Assembly (NCBI GenBank): GCA_902728285.1 | Contig: CACVBU010000276.1 | Coordinates: 782,458-846,457, forward strand | Length of the DNA: 64,000 bases | DNA from: Clytia hemisphaerica | Lineage: Eukaryota; Cnidaria; Hydrozoa; Leptothecata; Clytiidae | Reading direction: 5' to 3' | Shown: piece by piece, positions 47,286 through 58,076 of the stretch | How the letters are laid out: every line of letters begins with the position of its first letter | How positions within the stretch are numbered: position 1 is the stretch's first letter | The notes under the pieces: model-generated | What the model saw: only the letters and a program-made list of their open reading frames with translations | What the model was told of the DNA's origin: nothing | Databases searched by the model: none | Program-made: the position numbers and the translations under genes

Positions 47286-47430
47286 GAGGAGACTAGAATC
47301 GAATCTCCTATGTAGCATTTGGAGCTATTTATTTCCTAAAAAAGTGTGCGGCCCGCGTGTTTTTCAATGTAACATTTACCGCCGGAATTTGAAAAATGGT
47401 TACGTCATTTCGCGTGATTTGATGTGAAGT
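47286..47430 (+). repeat. GAATCTCC dispersed repeat family, 5' fragment
   Basis: It starts GAGACTAGAATCGAATCTCC and carries TATTTATTTCCTAAAAAAGT and CGTGTTTTTCAATGTAAC. It ends before the 3' blocks found at 31862-32085. Confidence 0.55.
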
Positions 47431-48267
47431 CAGACATGCAGAGAAGAAATAGGATAATTAAAGCAAAGGGATTTAAGATAATTGTATTATGAATTATTGG
47501 AATTTTTCAAAACGTGAATAATTGTCATATTTTTACAACTATGTTAACCAAGCTCATTATGATGAGGTAATTGCTTAGAATACACAGAACTTCAAGCAAT
47601 CCCAGTCACAACAATGATTTGCGTTTTGATTTGTCTGACTTTTAATTGCTGAGCTCAGCATAATTACCAGTTTTTTTTGTTGTGTAAAATACTGGTAGCA
47701 TAACTCATAGTTGAAAAAAAAGATATTTTCTGGTTTTATAACGAGGAAATGAGTATATAGGTCTAGCTAGTCTTATCTTTTGTAATGGAACTCACATGAT
47801 TCGAGGTTATTGCTGAGGTCGACATTTTTCGTGTTTTTGGTTGTAAATACGTAATGCGTTATGATGTAGTTATTTCATTTGAAGATAACTGGTTATTTTT
47901 GTCACTTATTGGTTTTTATATAATCGAGTCAAAATAGATTATTATTCACAGCAACGTTTTGGTTTTGCAACTTAATCAGTATTGAAATTATTGAAATTAC
48001 TAAGATTTTTCAGGTTTTTTTATATCGATTTCAAAATTGTAGATTCCCTTTTCAGTGTACTATATCCAAGAAATGGGAGGAGATTGACAGTTTTAAAAGT
48101 TACTGACGGAGACTGGTATGGTTAAGTTTAACAACATATGAAGAATTTGGGTGAAATATTGTCTAGAAAGCTATTTGTTAGATTACAGTGGCTCAATCAC
48201 TAGGTTTAGTTTGAGGATAAGTCTATGCCGATAAAAACAAACTTCGTTCATGATTAGTTTTGGACAT
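47431..48267. other. Intergenic, no feature recognised
   Basis: AT-rich sequence with no supported gene. Confidence 0.4.
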
Positions 48268-48362
48268 CCCAGCCGGCACACAACGTTGTTTCAACGTTTT
48301 TCTAACATTCACAACGTCCATATAACGTTAGATAAACGTTGAAACAACGTTCTGGGACTGGG
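48268..48362. mobile_element. CCCAGCTGG-family MITE, copy 4
   Basis: It begins CCCAGCCGGCACACAACG. The right end is diverged (AACAACGTTCTGGGACTGGG). The interior carries AACGTTAGATAAACGTTG. It is 95 bp. Confidence 0.7.
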
Positions 48363-48756
48363 ATCCTTTATATCCGCATCTAGAGAATGCAAATATTAAA
48401 ACGTCAGCTTTTATGTCGGCTAAAATGTCGGTTTTGTTGTCGACGAATATGTCGGCTGATTCAATGAGGTTGTTTAAAGCCACCCTCGATGTTTCAACCG
48501 TTTGGCACCTGTGTGCGTTTCTTCGGTATTTCGATGAAAATTTTGGGACAAGATGTAAAAAATATATTAACGGAAAGTGAATACGTGATCACCGAGAAAT
48601 TTCGCATTTCTATGTTTATTTTTCATTAAATACTCTTGTCTTCTTCATTTTCCTTTCAATTATTGAAGATGGATTATTTTTTCGAATGTTGACAATAGTT
48701 TCGTCACATTACAGATTTGTAAATCCAGCAATGTCGGCTTTCAGATACTGTTGGTA

Positions 48757-48965
48757 TACGTTTTCTTTTATAAGAACATCCAAAATTTTGAAGCCTTCGG
48801 ATGTTGTCAACTTTTTGAGTTTTAAGCCTAAAAATGTTCTTGACATGTTCTTATTTTCGCTATTTTCCTAAGAAATTGGTGTTCTAGAGTCCGCAAAGCC
48901 TGGAAATGCTCTTAAATTCTTCTTAACATTTTGTTCTTATTTAGTTTGTTCTTATAAAAAACGTG
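48757..48965. mobile_element. CACGTTTT mariner-like MITE, copy C
   Basis: It begins TACGTTTTCTTTTATAAGAA (one terminal base changed) and ends GTTCTTATAAAAAACGTG, flanked by TA. It is 209 bp and shares internal blocks with copies A and B. Confidence 0.75.
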
Positions 48966-50139
48966 TATTGACGGTGCCGGGTTTATTGACAAAGCGTTAT
49001 ATCGTATTAAGAAATAAATGCCAATGAAATGAAATTGAGAAAATGAATCAAATTTCTCATCTTCCTATTATTCTTCGACCTTTTGTTTTTGCTTTTCCTG
49101 GGCATACGTTTGAGGATTAATTTGTTTTTTCGTTAGAGATAAGCTTTCGAATTATTAAAAAACGTCCGAAAAACCATTGTGAATACTTTAGACGGTTTGT
49201 GTACAAATTATGACCCAACCTTTCTCTGATGTCGCTTGTTCTACTTTAAGTTATCTTTCCAACGGTCCACTGTTTTCCCCATTCCTTACTAATAAAGATT
49301 TTAGACTGAAAACAAGTCTCTTTTCCTTCTCCTCTTACGAAAGTAACTTTGACCTCACGACTTAAAAATTCAATTTGTGCTTTCACCGATGACGTAATGT
49401 CTTATCTGATTTTTGAATTTCGTGGTCAAATAAAGCTGTGTCATGAACTCGCTGTATCTATATCAAGTCGAATAACATAAGAAAACCTTTTTTTTTTATT
49501 TAACAAGAGAATTTAGAATTTTTCCATCTAGGTCTTCTCGTTAGATATACGTAAATTAAGCAAAAATGGTGGATTTTTAGATCTCTAAAATCGACCTTTT
49601 CGTATCCCTATTTCGACGCCTCAAGTAAGAAGATTTCGACTTAATCGGTCTATCTGTCTGTCTGTTTACCTGCCTACAGGAATGTTCTTATAAATAAAAA
49701 CTTGAAGATGTACAAGAGAATAATATAAGGCAATTATTGTCATAAGCTAATTATACAAGATTTTCGCGTCAATCCAATTACACTTTTTGATTTCACATAA
49801 TGAAAAAGTGGAAACAGAAACTTTCTTTTATATTTCTAACTTGTTCTTATGAAATATGTTTTGACTCTCAAATCTTTATAAAGTTGTCACTTGAAATCGG
49901 GAAAACTAACCTTCTTCACACCGTGGGTCAACTATGGCCCTGTGTTTTAAGCGCCTTCTTCAAGTCCACCCTGACACCTGCAACAACCCTTCGCCTAAGG
50001 CTGTTTTAATTCAACCAATTATGTATTAGAAATAATTAAATTACGTGTTCTTATAATTATAACATAATCATCAAAAATTATTAAATATCTTATCTGTCTT
50101 TCTTATAGAGAGAGAGTAATTAACAAACAACACATCACC
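48966..50139. other. Upstream region of the 50.1-kb gene
   Basis: No coding region is supported. A pyrimidine-rich tract ending TTCTTATAG at 50108 looks like a splice acceptor 31 bp before the start codon. A 5' UTR intron or a trans-splice site is therefore likely. Confidence 0.45.
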
Positions 50140-53100
50140 ATGGCAACTGCTTATTCAACACTTTACCAACCGAATATAATTACTCGTCATCATTCCTCTT
50201 CATCATTTACAAATCATCATCACAATGAACGAGAACTGAGGAATCTACAAACATTTTTATTTGATACTCAACTCAAGAAAGACAGCAGTAGCAATTCACA
50301 TAAAACGAACACATCACAGCATCAAGCACATTATATTAACAACGTCCACCAAAGAGCTTCGTCTAAACGTTTACAACGATCGAATACGACTGACGCACTT
50401 TACATTCAAAAACCGTCATCGAAGACGAACATTATCCAACGATCTGAAACATTTGACGAAAACCACATCGAGGAGAATCAACAATCTACAAAAGATATTC
50501 AAAGAACAAGGTCAGTAACATCACCACAGGGACATTTCATCAAGAATATCCAACGTTCAAACACATCGCCGGCAGCTCTGGTCAACAAAAACCAACAATT
50601 GACCACACCAAGAAAAAGACTTCAACGCCAAGGCTATTCGTTTGATACTGGGTTGCAACAATATAACAAATATTTCGAATCTGTCGAACGGAGACAGGCT
50701 ATTTTGTCTTCGACACCCAGGCTACGTAAATCGAGCTCAGTCTTGAGGGACATAATTATTGAAAGTGTTTCAGAAAACAACATGGGTGAAAATCAAGATA
50801 TAGTCATCAAAAATAATAATACAAATTCTTATAAAAACGGAACAGTCATTCTGAAAGATGGTGAAAAAATTGATGGTACAGAGGTTGAAAGTAAACACCA
50901 GAAAGAGTACATCCGGGACCCGAAAAAGGTTTACAAACATCGCAAACATCATTCGGATTATGGAATAGTGTTTCAAGGGATAGACAATCAAATTAATATT
51001 CAAGATGAGGTTCAATTCGAAAACGAGGCTACAACCAACACCAGAGCTAGGACAGTCTCCTATTCATCTGACCACGATGACGTCATCGATGGAAATTTAT
51101 CGGTCAACGGTGGAGGAGACACGCGACTTCACTCGAAATCAGATTCGAATCTTGACGAAAGTGGAATTTTGGGACGTCCAAATTGCCGGTCACCGAAATC
51201 CAATTCTCACGTGGATATCACAAGCACTAAAATGTATAAAGATATTTATGCTGATAATTTGAGGCAATACGGATTTCTTTTCGCTAAGGTAAGAAAATTC
51301 TTTTAATTCTCATTTTTCATAATATTTTCTCTGTTCCTCTTATTTTTAAAATTTCTCTTGCATAAGAAATAAGGATAACAGAATGACTCATACGAGGCTG
51401 ACTTACTTTAGATCGAATCAAGTATTTTTTCGCTTGACTTTGGTTTAGAGCCTTAGGGTAGATATTTAGTCAGCAATTTCGTTTCCTACATACTGTTAGT
51501 ATGATGTGTGCAAGTTTCTCTACCTACGATAATGCATTTGCAAAAAACTAATCGCTTTAGTTTATAAAATAGAATATCTCTTTATTCATCAAACATTTCA
51601 AATAGAGGATAAAACAATTAAGACTGACGAAATACTCAACTGAATGAAAGCTCATTAGCACATTGAATTAACGTATTTTCTAATTAGTATTTTACATTGA
51701 CAAGAATGTTTCGATAGATTAAGAAAACAAATAGTCAACTAAGCTTTGAAACTGAACAAGATTTTCTTGGATTACCCAAAATCCTTTGTAGGCATCTTTT
51801 TAGGTATTATTGTCGAGTAAAACTTCTATTGTGATTATTCCGTTGTCAGATAATTCGAATGTTTTTATTTGCGTGGTAGTGTAATCAAAGCTTGACCACA
51901 AAAACCTAATTGCCTGGTTTTTTAACTTCCCGGTTCCTCCAACGTATGTTAAATACCTCTTAATGACATCATAATTACTTTAATGACTACACCTTAATGC
52001 GCCCTTCGTGCCTTCCTTTAAACCGTGTGTTCAAAATGTTACGACATGCTTTTTAATATGGCGCAAAAACTTCATAAATCCGTAGCTTACAAAAGCTTGA
52101 CTACTGACGTTGTTCACGTAAACCTGCTTAAAAGCTGTTGTCGATCCAAAATTCTTTACGTTACGTCAAAATTTTGACAAGTCTGTCTAACTTGGCCACC
52201 TTACAAGGGTTGCTTTGATTTTCCCATTAGTCTGACATGATTCTCTCAAAAGCATTCCAATTTTTGTGTGTATTTATAGCCAAGGCATCATTAAGTTATT
52301 TTAATCTGATTTAATTATCTCAACTCTTTGATGGCTTATTAACACGAATCTTGCTCGTATATAAAAACCAACCAGCCCTCTTTGAAAATATGACAACTTA
52401 CCAAGGAATTTTTCTAGTTGGTGTTTAAAATCAAATCAAAGGTCATTTAAACTCCTCCCCTTTTTTCTCTGGTTAATAACCAAACAACAACAAGCTCTTC
52501 TCTGACAATTAACCAAACAACAAGCTCGAATGGATTACATTATTATGCTCACAAATTCAATGTTTGCCACACCAAAACGATTTATTTTCGTAACTGTATT
52601 TCCCAGAATTACTCATGGTAGTTACACATACATGACTTCAGGTTTGAGAGTACTACTATTGACAGCAGCAAAGTAGCTTAAAGACAAAAACTAGACACTT
52701 TTTATAAAAGAACAATTTTTTCGCATCATTTTAGCAAATGGGTTTATCGCCTGATCAGCTACGAAGGACCTACCAAAAGAGCCGTCAACGAGTCATCGAG
52801 CGACGTGAACGAGCCAATACTTTGGTTTCCGATTCTTCACACCGAGAACGTACCGACTCTTTACCGACCGTTGTCGGGCTTCGGGAACGGTCATCAACCA
52901 CTTTATCCGACTTTGCGATGCCACCGAGCCGCAGACTCTCTAGCTCCTCGACATCATCATTGACTGATATCACAAACATCGGAATTTTAGAAAAACACAA
53001 AAAAACGACAACGACAGTTATTCGTCGCAAAAAAGGTAACAAGTTACCGAGAGATCCAACAAAAAGATTGTCAGCACCTTTGATGGACTCGTTAAAGCTA

Positions 53101-54244
53101 CCGATTGAAAACGACACTTCAGTCGCTTCTCTTCGCCAACAGTTAGCATCGATGAGCGTGCCTGATTTAACACAACACTCAATGCGTAACGAACCATGCT
53201 TGGAACAACACACTTTACAGGTAAGGACAGATCTTGGCACTTGCTCTATCGTCCTATTTTTCATAATTCTATAATTGCCTCTACATTTTTATATGTCCGG
53301 AGATAAACACTGAGGATTTTCCGGGCTGGTTTATTTTATAATTTTCTATAATTAGCTTCAAATTGTTAAATACCGGAAATGTTGACATTTCCGTGAACTT
53401 TTGATAATTCCTACATGCTCCAAAAGTATTTTGAAAGAGATATATATTAACAATATATTAACAAAGATGTTTTTCAGTAAAGAAACTGAAAAACTTTTCG
53501 TGCGAAAAGAGTCATAACCCGTCAAAAAACCTCTGTCACCAGAATAAAATTATCTAAAAACTGCTAGAAAAACAGATTCTTTTAGGATTCTTTTTTGACA
53601 AACATTTAATCTTAAACGGAGTCAGGATATGATCCATATATATTTTTAGCTTGCATTATGCATGCCTTAGTATTCTTAACTTACACAAATCAATCAAAAT
53701 ATTTTCGTAATCTTATCTCCGTAATAAATAAATTCTGATTAGCCAAGCGTATGAGTAATTGATACTTTCTTCAACTTATGATGTAATCAATAAACTTTTC
53801 GATTAATCGTCACTAGATCGTATCGGTGATTGAGGCGTTTTTGTTTTTCGTACATTGTCAGCATACCCGAAACATTTATCGAATTTCTTTCTCTTTTCTC
53901 TGCAGCCAACATCCGCCACTTCCTCGCCCACCCAACGCAAACTCTCAGACGAATCGTCAAAACGACTTAAAGAAGCAAGGGCGCGTCAAGAATGGCGTAT
54001 GTCCCGCCTTAAATCATTCGAGGGCGTGTTATCACAAGCAAACTCATGGATGCGTGACGCCAAAACAAAACATCATGACGAAAACTCTACGAAGGAGAGT
54101 AAGCCAATCAAAAGCGATGCTCCTCAAAATGCACCAATCGCTAACGAGAACAATAACGCAACGGAAGTAAGCTACCCAATCAAACCGTCATATACAAACA
54201 ATGAAGATTTGAAGCTTTCTAAAATCGATCACTCAGACATTTAA
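50140..54244 (+). CDS. 657-aa largely disordered Ser/Arg-rich protein, 3 coding exons
   Basis: Exons 50140-51288, 52735-53220 and 53906-54244 join in phase 0 at consensus GT-AG sites (AAG|GTAAGA, TTTTAG|CAA, CAG|GTAAGG, TGCAG|CCA). The start ATG has a good context (ATCACCATGG). Residues 1-383 are Ser/Asn/Gln/His-rich with recurring LQRSNT-type patches. Residues 384-545 contain a basic helical stretch (RQRVIERRERANT) and Ser/Thr runs. Residues 546-657 hold another probable helix (RLKEARARQEWRMSRLKSFE). No signal peptide, membrane span or enzyme motif is visible. Regularly spaced Arg-x-x-Ser sites suggest phosphorylation, which is inference. I do not recognise the family. A cytoskeletal or scaffold role would be a guess. 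Confidence 0.8.
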
Positions 54245-54387
54245 AGTTATACCCTCAAACTACCTTGCAATGCCAATCCAGAAATGAAATAAGAATATTT
54301 ATTTTGATGGCAAAACAAAAAGTTTCCCTTGAAAATACAGTCTCTTAATTTATTATTTGACCTACAATGATGGACAAAATACTTGGC

Positions 54388-54702
54388 ACAAAAGGGAAAT
54401 TCCCCAGGAAGTTTTGAAACCACAATCGATTTGTAAGTGCTCTAAAGTAGGTTCGAATGGTAGAGTTTTAACTCTGAGTTTTAACGCTAGACTTAAGACT
54501 CTGAGGATCTGAGGATCCAAAAGTTCAAAAATGGTCCAGTAGGGCTTGAAATATAGCCTAGAAACCAATAAATCCCTCCCAGATCGAAATACTCGATGAA
54601 ATCAAGTTGAAGGCCTAAAAATTGACATTCTCGCTCGAACTTCAATTTTCGAAAAATTGTAAATTAGCCAAAAGTGCCAATATATTATGACCATTATTGT
54701 AG
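54388..54702 (+). repeat. ~315-bp dispersed direct repeat (partner of 37581)
   Basis: The blocks CAGGAAGTTTTGAAACCACA, TAGAGTTTTAACTCTGAG and ATCTGAGGATC are shared with 37581-37898. It lies about 150 bp past the stop codon of the 50-kb gene and may lie in its 3' UTR. Confidence 0.65.
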
Positions 54703-55207
54703 ATTGTTTAGGATCGATATCTATGTACAACATTTTTATTCACAAGTGTTACAGGCAGGCTCCTAAGACATTTTTTTTCTTCAGATTTCAAAATTGAAAG
54801 ATTCTTTGAATTCTTTTGACATAAGAACAATAGAAATTTTATTGATCAATTAATTTTATAATTTATATATAATATCTTATGTTAATTATTTTTGTGTATA
54901 TAGAATATATATTTTTGCAATTTAAAAAAAAAATTAATATCTTTGAAAAATATATTCGTTACAATTTGAAAATTTCTTTGATGTTGCTGCTTTGATTATC
55001 CTCTAAGAAAAATGATTTACAAAATTTACGTAAAACTTTCTATCAAAATTATTTTACCAAGAATGATTGCATTAAAGTCCTTAAAAAATGGAGAGGGCTA
55101 AAAAGGGATGACATCAAGTTTAGAAGTTTAGAAAAATCTTGAACGTGAAATAACTCAGAAATAAGGAGTACTTGTTAAAATCTTACATCAACATAGTTCT
55201 CTACGAA
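54703..55207. other. AT-rich intergenic sequence
   Basis: Between convergent genes. It is very AT-rich around 54840-54970 and no feature is recognised. Confidence 0.4.
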
Positions 55208-55845
55208 TTATACCTTCCAGTGCTTCATATTTTCACCGTGCCATTGTCTTGTTGGGCATTCTGCAAAGCCCATCTCGCAATGGATTCTGGGTCCATTATA
55301 TTCACCTTTCTTATAAAACAATATAGCTGGGATCATTTGAACGCCATCTCGTTCTGCAAGCTTATGGTTGTTATCAGTATTGACTTCAAGTATGGTGATA
55401 TTCGGGTTTGATTCTTTGATCTTTTTGGAAGCTTCTAAGAAGGATCCGCTTGTGGTTTTGCAATGGACACACGAATCACTGTAGAATTTCACAACCGCTA
55501 AATCTTTACTTTCCAGCAATTTTATAGTTTCGTCGCTTTCATCTTTGATGTTTGTGTTTGTTGTAGACTAGCAAGCGTCTGTCTTTCCTTGGACACAGGA
55601 AGGCGGGAATAGTGCTTATAATAAAGAGTTCTTATAAAAAATAGAAATTGCCGCGGGAGAGTTGATTGGAAAGACTGTTGTAGTTGAAAGTTGTATTCAG
55701 AAAACATTTAAAAAAAATAGATCCCATTGAAAGTTTAATCTGCAGCGAAATACAACGACGTGGTTTACTAGTCTATGTTTGTTGGTGCGCCATAACATAG
55801 CACCAACATCAGCCAGAAGAAGCTTAAACAATGGAGTGGGTTCAT
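55208..55845 (-). CDS. Secreted or ER thioredoxin-fold protein with CVHC site (two-exon model)
   Basis: The main exon (55208 to about 55535) encodes a thioredoxin-like domain. It has VVKFYSDSC leading into the active site CVHC, a TILEVNTD strand, and MIPAILFYKKG with the cis-proline. The domain ends soon after the last strand, so the C-terminal helix is short. No in-frame ATG precedes the active site, so an upstream exon is needed. A good candidate is 55769-55845, encoding MNPLHCLSFFWLMLVLCYGA, a typical signal peptide, with a GTAAAC donor. Joining to an AG at 55536-55537 keeps frame and gives 134 aa, but that acceptor is weak. It lies 1.8 kb downstream of a related gene on the same strand. 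It probably acts on disulphides in the secretory pathway. The exact 5' structure is uncertain. Confidence 0.6.
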
Positions 55846-56754
55846 ATTGTTCTTTTTTTGACCAATAAAAACCAATTCTTTTGTTGTAAAGAGCCAATCA
55901 AATTCAAGGATGCTCAAATTGGTCGTCTTTAAAAAGAGACTAATTTTGTTTGGTATCTTCAAAATCAGGTCTTAAACTTTTGATCGACAAGATTTTAAGA
56001 AACTAGCCGAAATTTTCAAAAAGCCACCCTTGCAGTTTTTTAAACCTGCAGGTGATCTCTTTGGGAATCCTGTGGCCACCGCTGGTTTAAAACAACACTG
56101 AAAACAGCATGACAGATTTTCATATGAATTCAAACACAGGAAAAACAATAGGACAATGGTTAATTATGCTCAATATTGACATTGTTGTTTGGTGAAGCAG
56201 AAATTGTAGGATGAATTTGTTTAAATCTCATACCGAGAGTAAATTGCACCTCTTTTTTATCTTGTTGAGGGAATCATTTCATCATTATATTCATCATGGA
56301 TATTCTTAACTTTTTGGGGAAAATCATCCTAAAGCATTCTTACGTTATTCTTAGGTTATGATCCAAATTATTAATAATAAGTTTTGAGCCTTTCTAGGGG
56401 AGAGTTGGCAATTCACAGTTAAAATCACTCTAAAAATGGCATTCTTAGGTTCTGTTGCCAAATTCCATGATGGTGATATTTTTAGCATATGCTTAATTTT
56501 TCGGCCAATTTCATCATGAATATTCTATTATAAAGTTCTAAAGATCTTGTTAAAACACGTTGTAGAGTAGACAAACCTCCCATACTAGGATGCCTCAGAA
56601 AAGAAATATATGAAATTAAATCAAATCTAAACACCATTTTCTTTCTTCCTTGCTTATATTTGTTGACAACTTAATCATGATGTTTTTCTAAAAATTGTTT
56701 TTACAATAGACGTATACAAAGAAAAATATCAAAAATATCAAAAATATGAAAAAC
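55846..56754. repeat. Intergenic with a diverged dispersed repeat
   Basis: The segment 56431-56540 (GGTTCTGTTGCCAAATT and CGGCCAATTTCATCATGAAT) matches 26858-26965. No gene is supported. Confidence 0.45.
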
Positions 56755-56888
56755 ATAAGACGAAAGCAAGTCCGAAAAAAGACATCTTGGATCCTTGTTA
56801 CACAAAGAAAGACAGAATGTTTGAATTTTGTCTTTCTTTGTGTAACAAGGATCCAAGATGTCTTTTTTCGGACTTGCTTTCGTCTTAT
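56755..56888. repeat. Perfect 60-bp inverted repeat with 14-bp loop
   Basis: Bases 56755-56814 (starting ATAAGACGAAAGCAAGTCCG) and 56829-56888 (ending CGGACTTGCTTTCGTCTTAT) are exact reverse complements over all 60 positions. They are separated by GAATGTTTGAATTT. A short TATCAAAAA tandem run precedes the left arm. No target duplication is visible. A transcript from either strand would fold into a perfect hairpin. The 75-codon plus frame here is a by-product. Confidence 0.95.
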
Positions 56889-56974
56889 TTTACTTGAAGT
56901 TATCAGCTGGTCATGGCTTCATGAAAAACATATTCATAAAATTCATAAAATTCAGAATATTGCAAATCTCTAGA

Positions 56975-57085
56975 CAGTAGAGTCACCATAACACATACCC
57001 TATAACTCGAACGTCTCCTTTAATTCGAACAAGTTATCTTGTCTCTTTCACTTATCGAACCCGTTAAAAAACTCAAAATTTCCTT
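56975..57085 (+). mobile_element. Truncated CAGTAGAGTC element (pogo/Tigger-like)
   Basis: It starts CAGTAGAGTCACCATAACAC and contains TATAACTCGAACGTC and TTAATTCGAACAAG, like the element at 46191-46399. The right terminus is missing. Confidence 0.45.
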
Positions 57086-57213
57086 AACTCTAACTGTCGA
57101 GGTCGTTGTCTTTGGTGGCAAAACCACTTTAAAAACTCAAAAGTAAATTCGAAAACGTTTTTCTTTGCGTCTCCCTGCCTCTGTATGAGGCATAGAAACT
57201 ACTGTATGATATT

Positions 57214-57541
57214 GGGCTTTTCTAGAAAGATTTTTTACCCCCACTGTTGAGGATATTGATTTTTCGAATATCGAGCCCCCATGATATCCTACTTTATTAG
57301 TAAAGACCCCCTGGATATTCACTCTTAGAAATATGCTCAACCCCCTGGATATCCTCTCTTATAAAGATGCTTATCCCTGGATATCGTATTTTTTGCTTGA
57401 AAAGACACTTTACCCCCTGGATATCCGCTCCCTTGTACATACTTAACCCCCTGGATATCCACTTTTGAACAAAAATTGTTAACCCCCTTGATATCCGATA
57501 TCCTCAACAGGAGGGGGCACGGACTATTTCTGGAAAAGCCC
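57214..57541. mobile_element. Inverted-repeat element with an internal CCCCCTGGATATC minisatellite
   Basis: Its terminus GGGCTTTTCTAGAAA pairs with TTTCTGGAAAAGCCC, and inner parts pair through CTGTTGAGGATAT/ATATCCTCAACAG. ATT flanks both sides. Between the arms, CCCCCTGGATATC and close variants occur about seven times at irregular 30-50-bp spacing. It is 328 bp, between the two thioredoxin-fold genes. Confidence 0.7.
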
Positions 57542-57635
57542 ATTGAAATAATATTTTCAATTTGAAATCATCTTATTTCTGATTTCCAAGTTTCCGTTAA
57601 ATTTAGAATTCTTGCAGCTGGGACCCAATCTCTTA

Positions 57636-58076
57636 TTACTCATCCCCAGTCTTTGCAGCCCATTCAGCAATTTCTTCTGCATTTTTCATATCACCATCAA
57701 ACTTGGCAATCCGTTTACCGTTCTTATAAAAAACCATTGTTGGCAACGAATCAATTTTCTCTTTATTCGCCACATCCTTCGCTTGGTCACAATCTATCCT
57801 TATAACTTTCACTTTCGAGTTTGAAGCTTTTCCAATGAGTTTTGCTGCATCTTCGTACTGTTGTGTGGAGTCTCTACAATGAGGGCACCAGTTAGCGTAA
57901 AATTTCGCCACCACAAGTTTATTGGTATCTAAATATTTCACGAACTCGGCTTTAGTGATTTCGCTTTTATCCTCACTTCCCGATGGTGCGCTATCTTTAG
58001 CTGAAACTGATTTCTGCTGACACAGCATAAATGTGATACATATTAACAAAAAGTTTTGATGGTAGTTTGACTTCAT
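57636..58076 (-). CDS. Secreted/ER thioredoxin-domain (PDI-like) protein, CPHC active site
   Basis: A single-exon frame of 146 aa runs from ATG at 58076 to TAA. Residues 1-26 form a signal peptide (hydrophobic FLLICITFMLC, cleavage near SVSA). A Ser/Asp-rich linker follows. One thioredoxin domain of about 105 residues has VVAKFYANW before the active site CPHC, an IRIDCDQ strand, and the cis-proline in SLPTMVFYKNGK. It ends IAEWAAKTGDE. The dithiol CxxC with CPHC resembles protein disulphide isomerase a-type domains, so oxidation or isomerisation of disulphides in the secretory pathway is likely. There is no KDEL-type tail, so it may be secreted. A diverged paralogue lies downstream on the same strand, suggesting tandem duplication. 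Confidence 0.85.
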   Translation of the reverse strand: MKSNYHQNFLLICITFMLCQQKSVSAKDSAPSGSEDKSEITKAEFVKYLDTNKLVVAKFYANWCPHCRDSTQQYEDAAKLIGKASNSKVKVIRIDCDQAKDVANKEKIDSLPTMVFYKNGKRIAKFDGDMKNAEEIAEWAAKTGDE

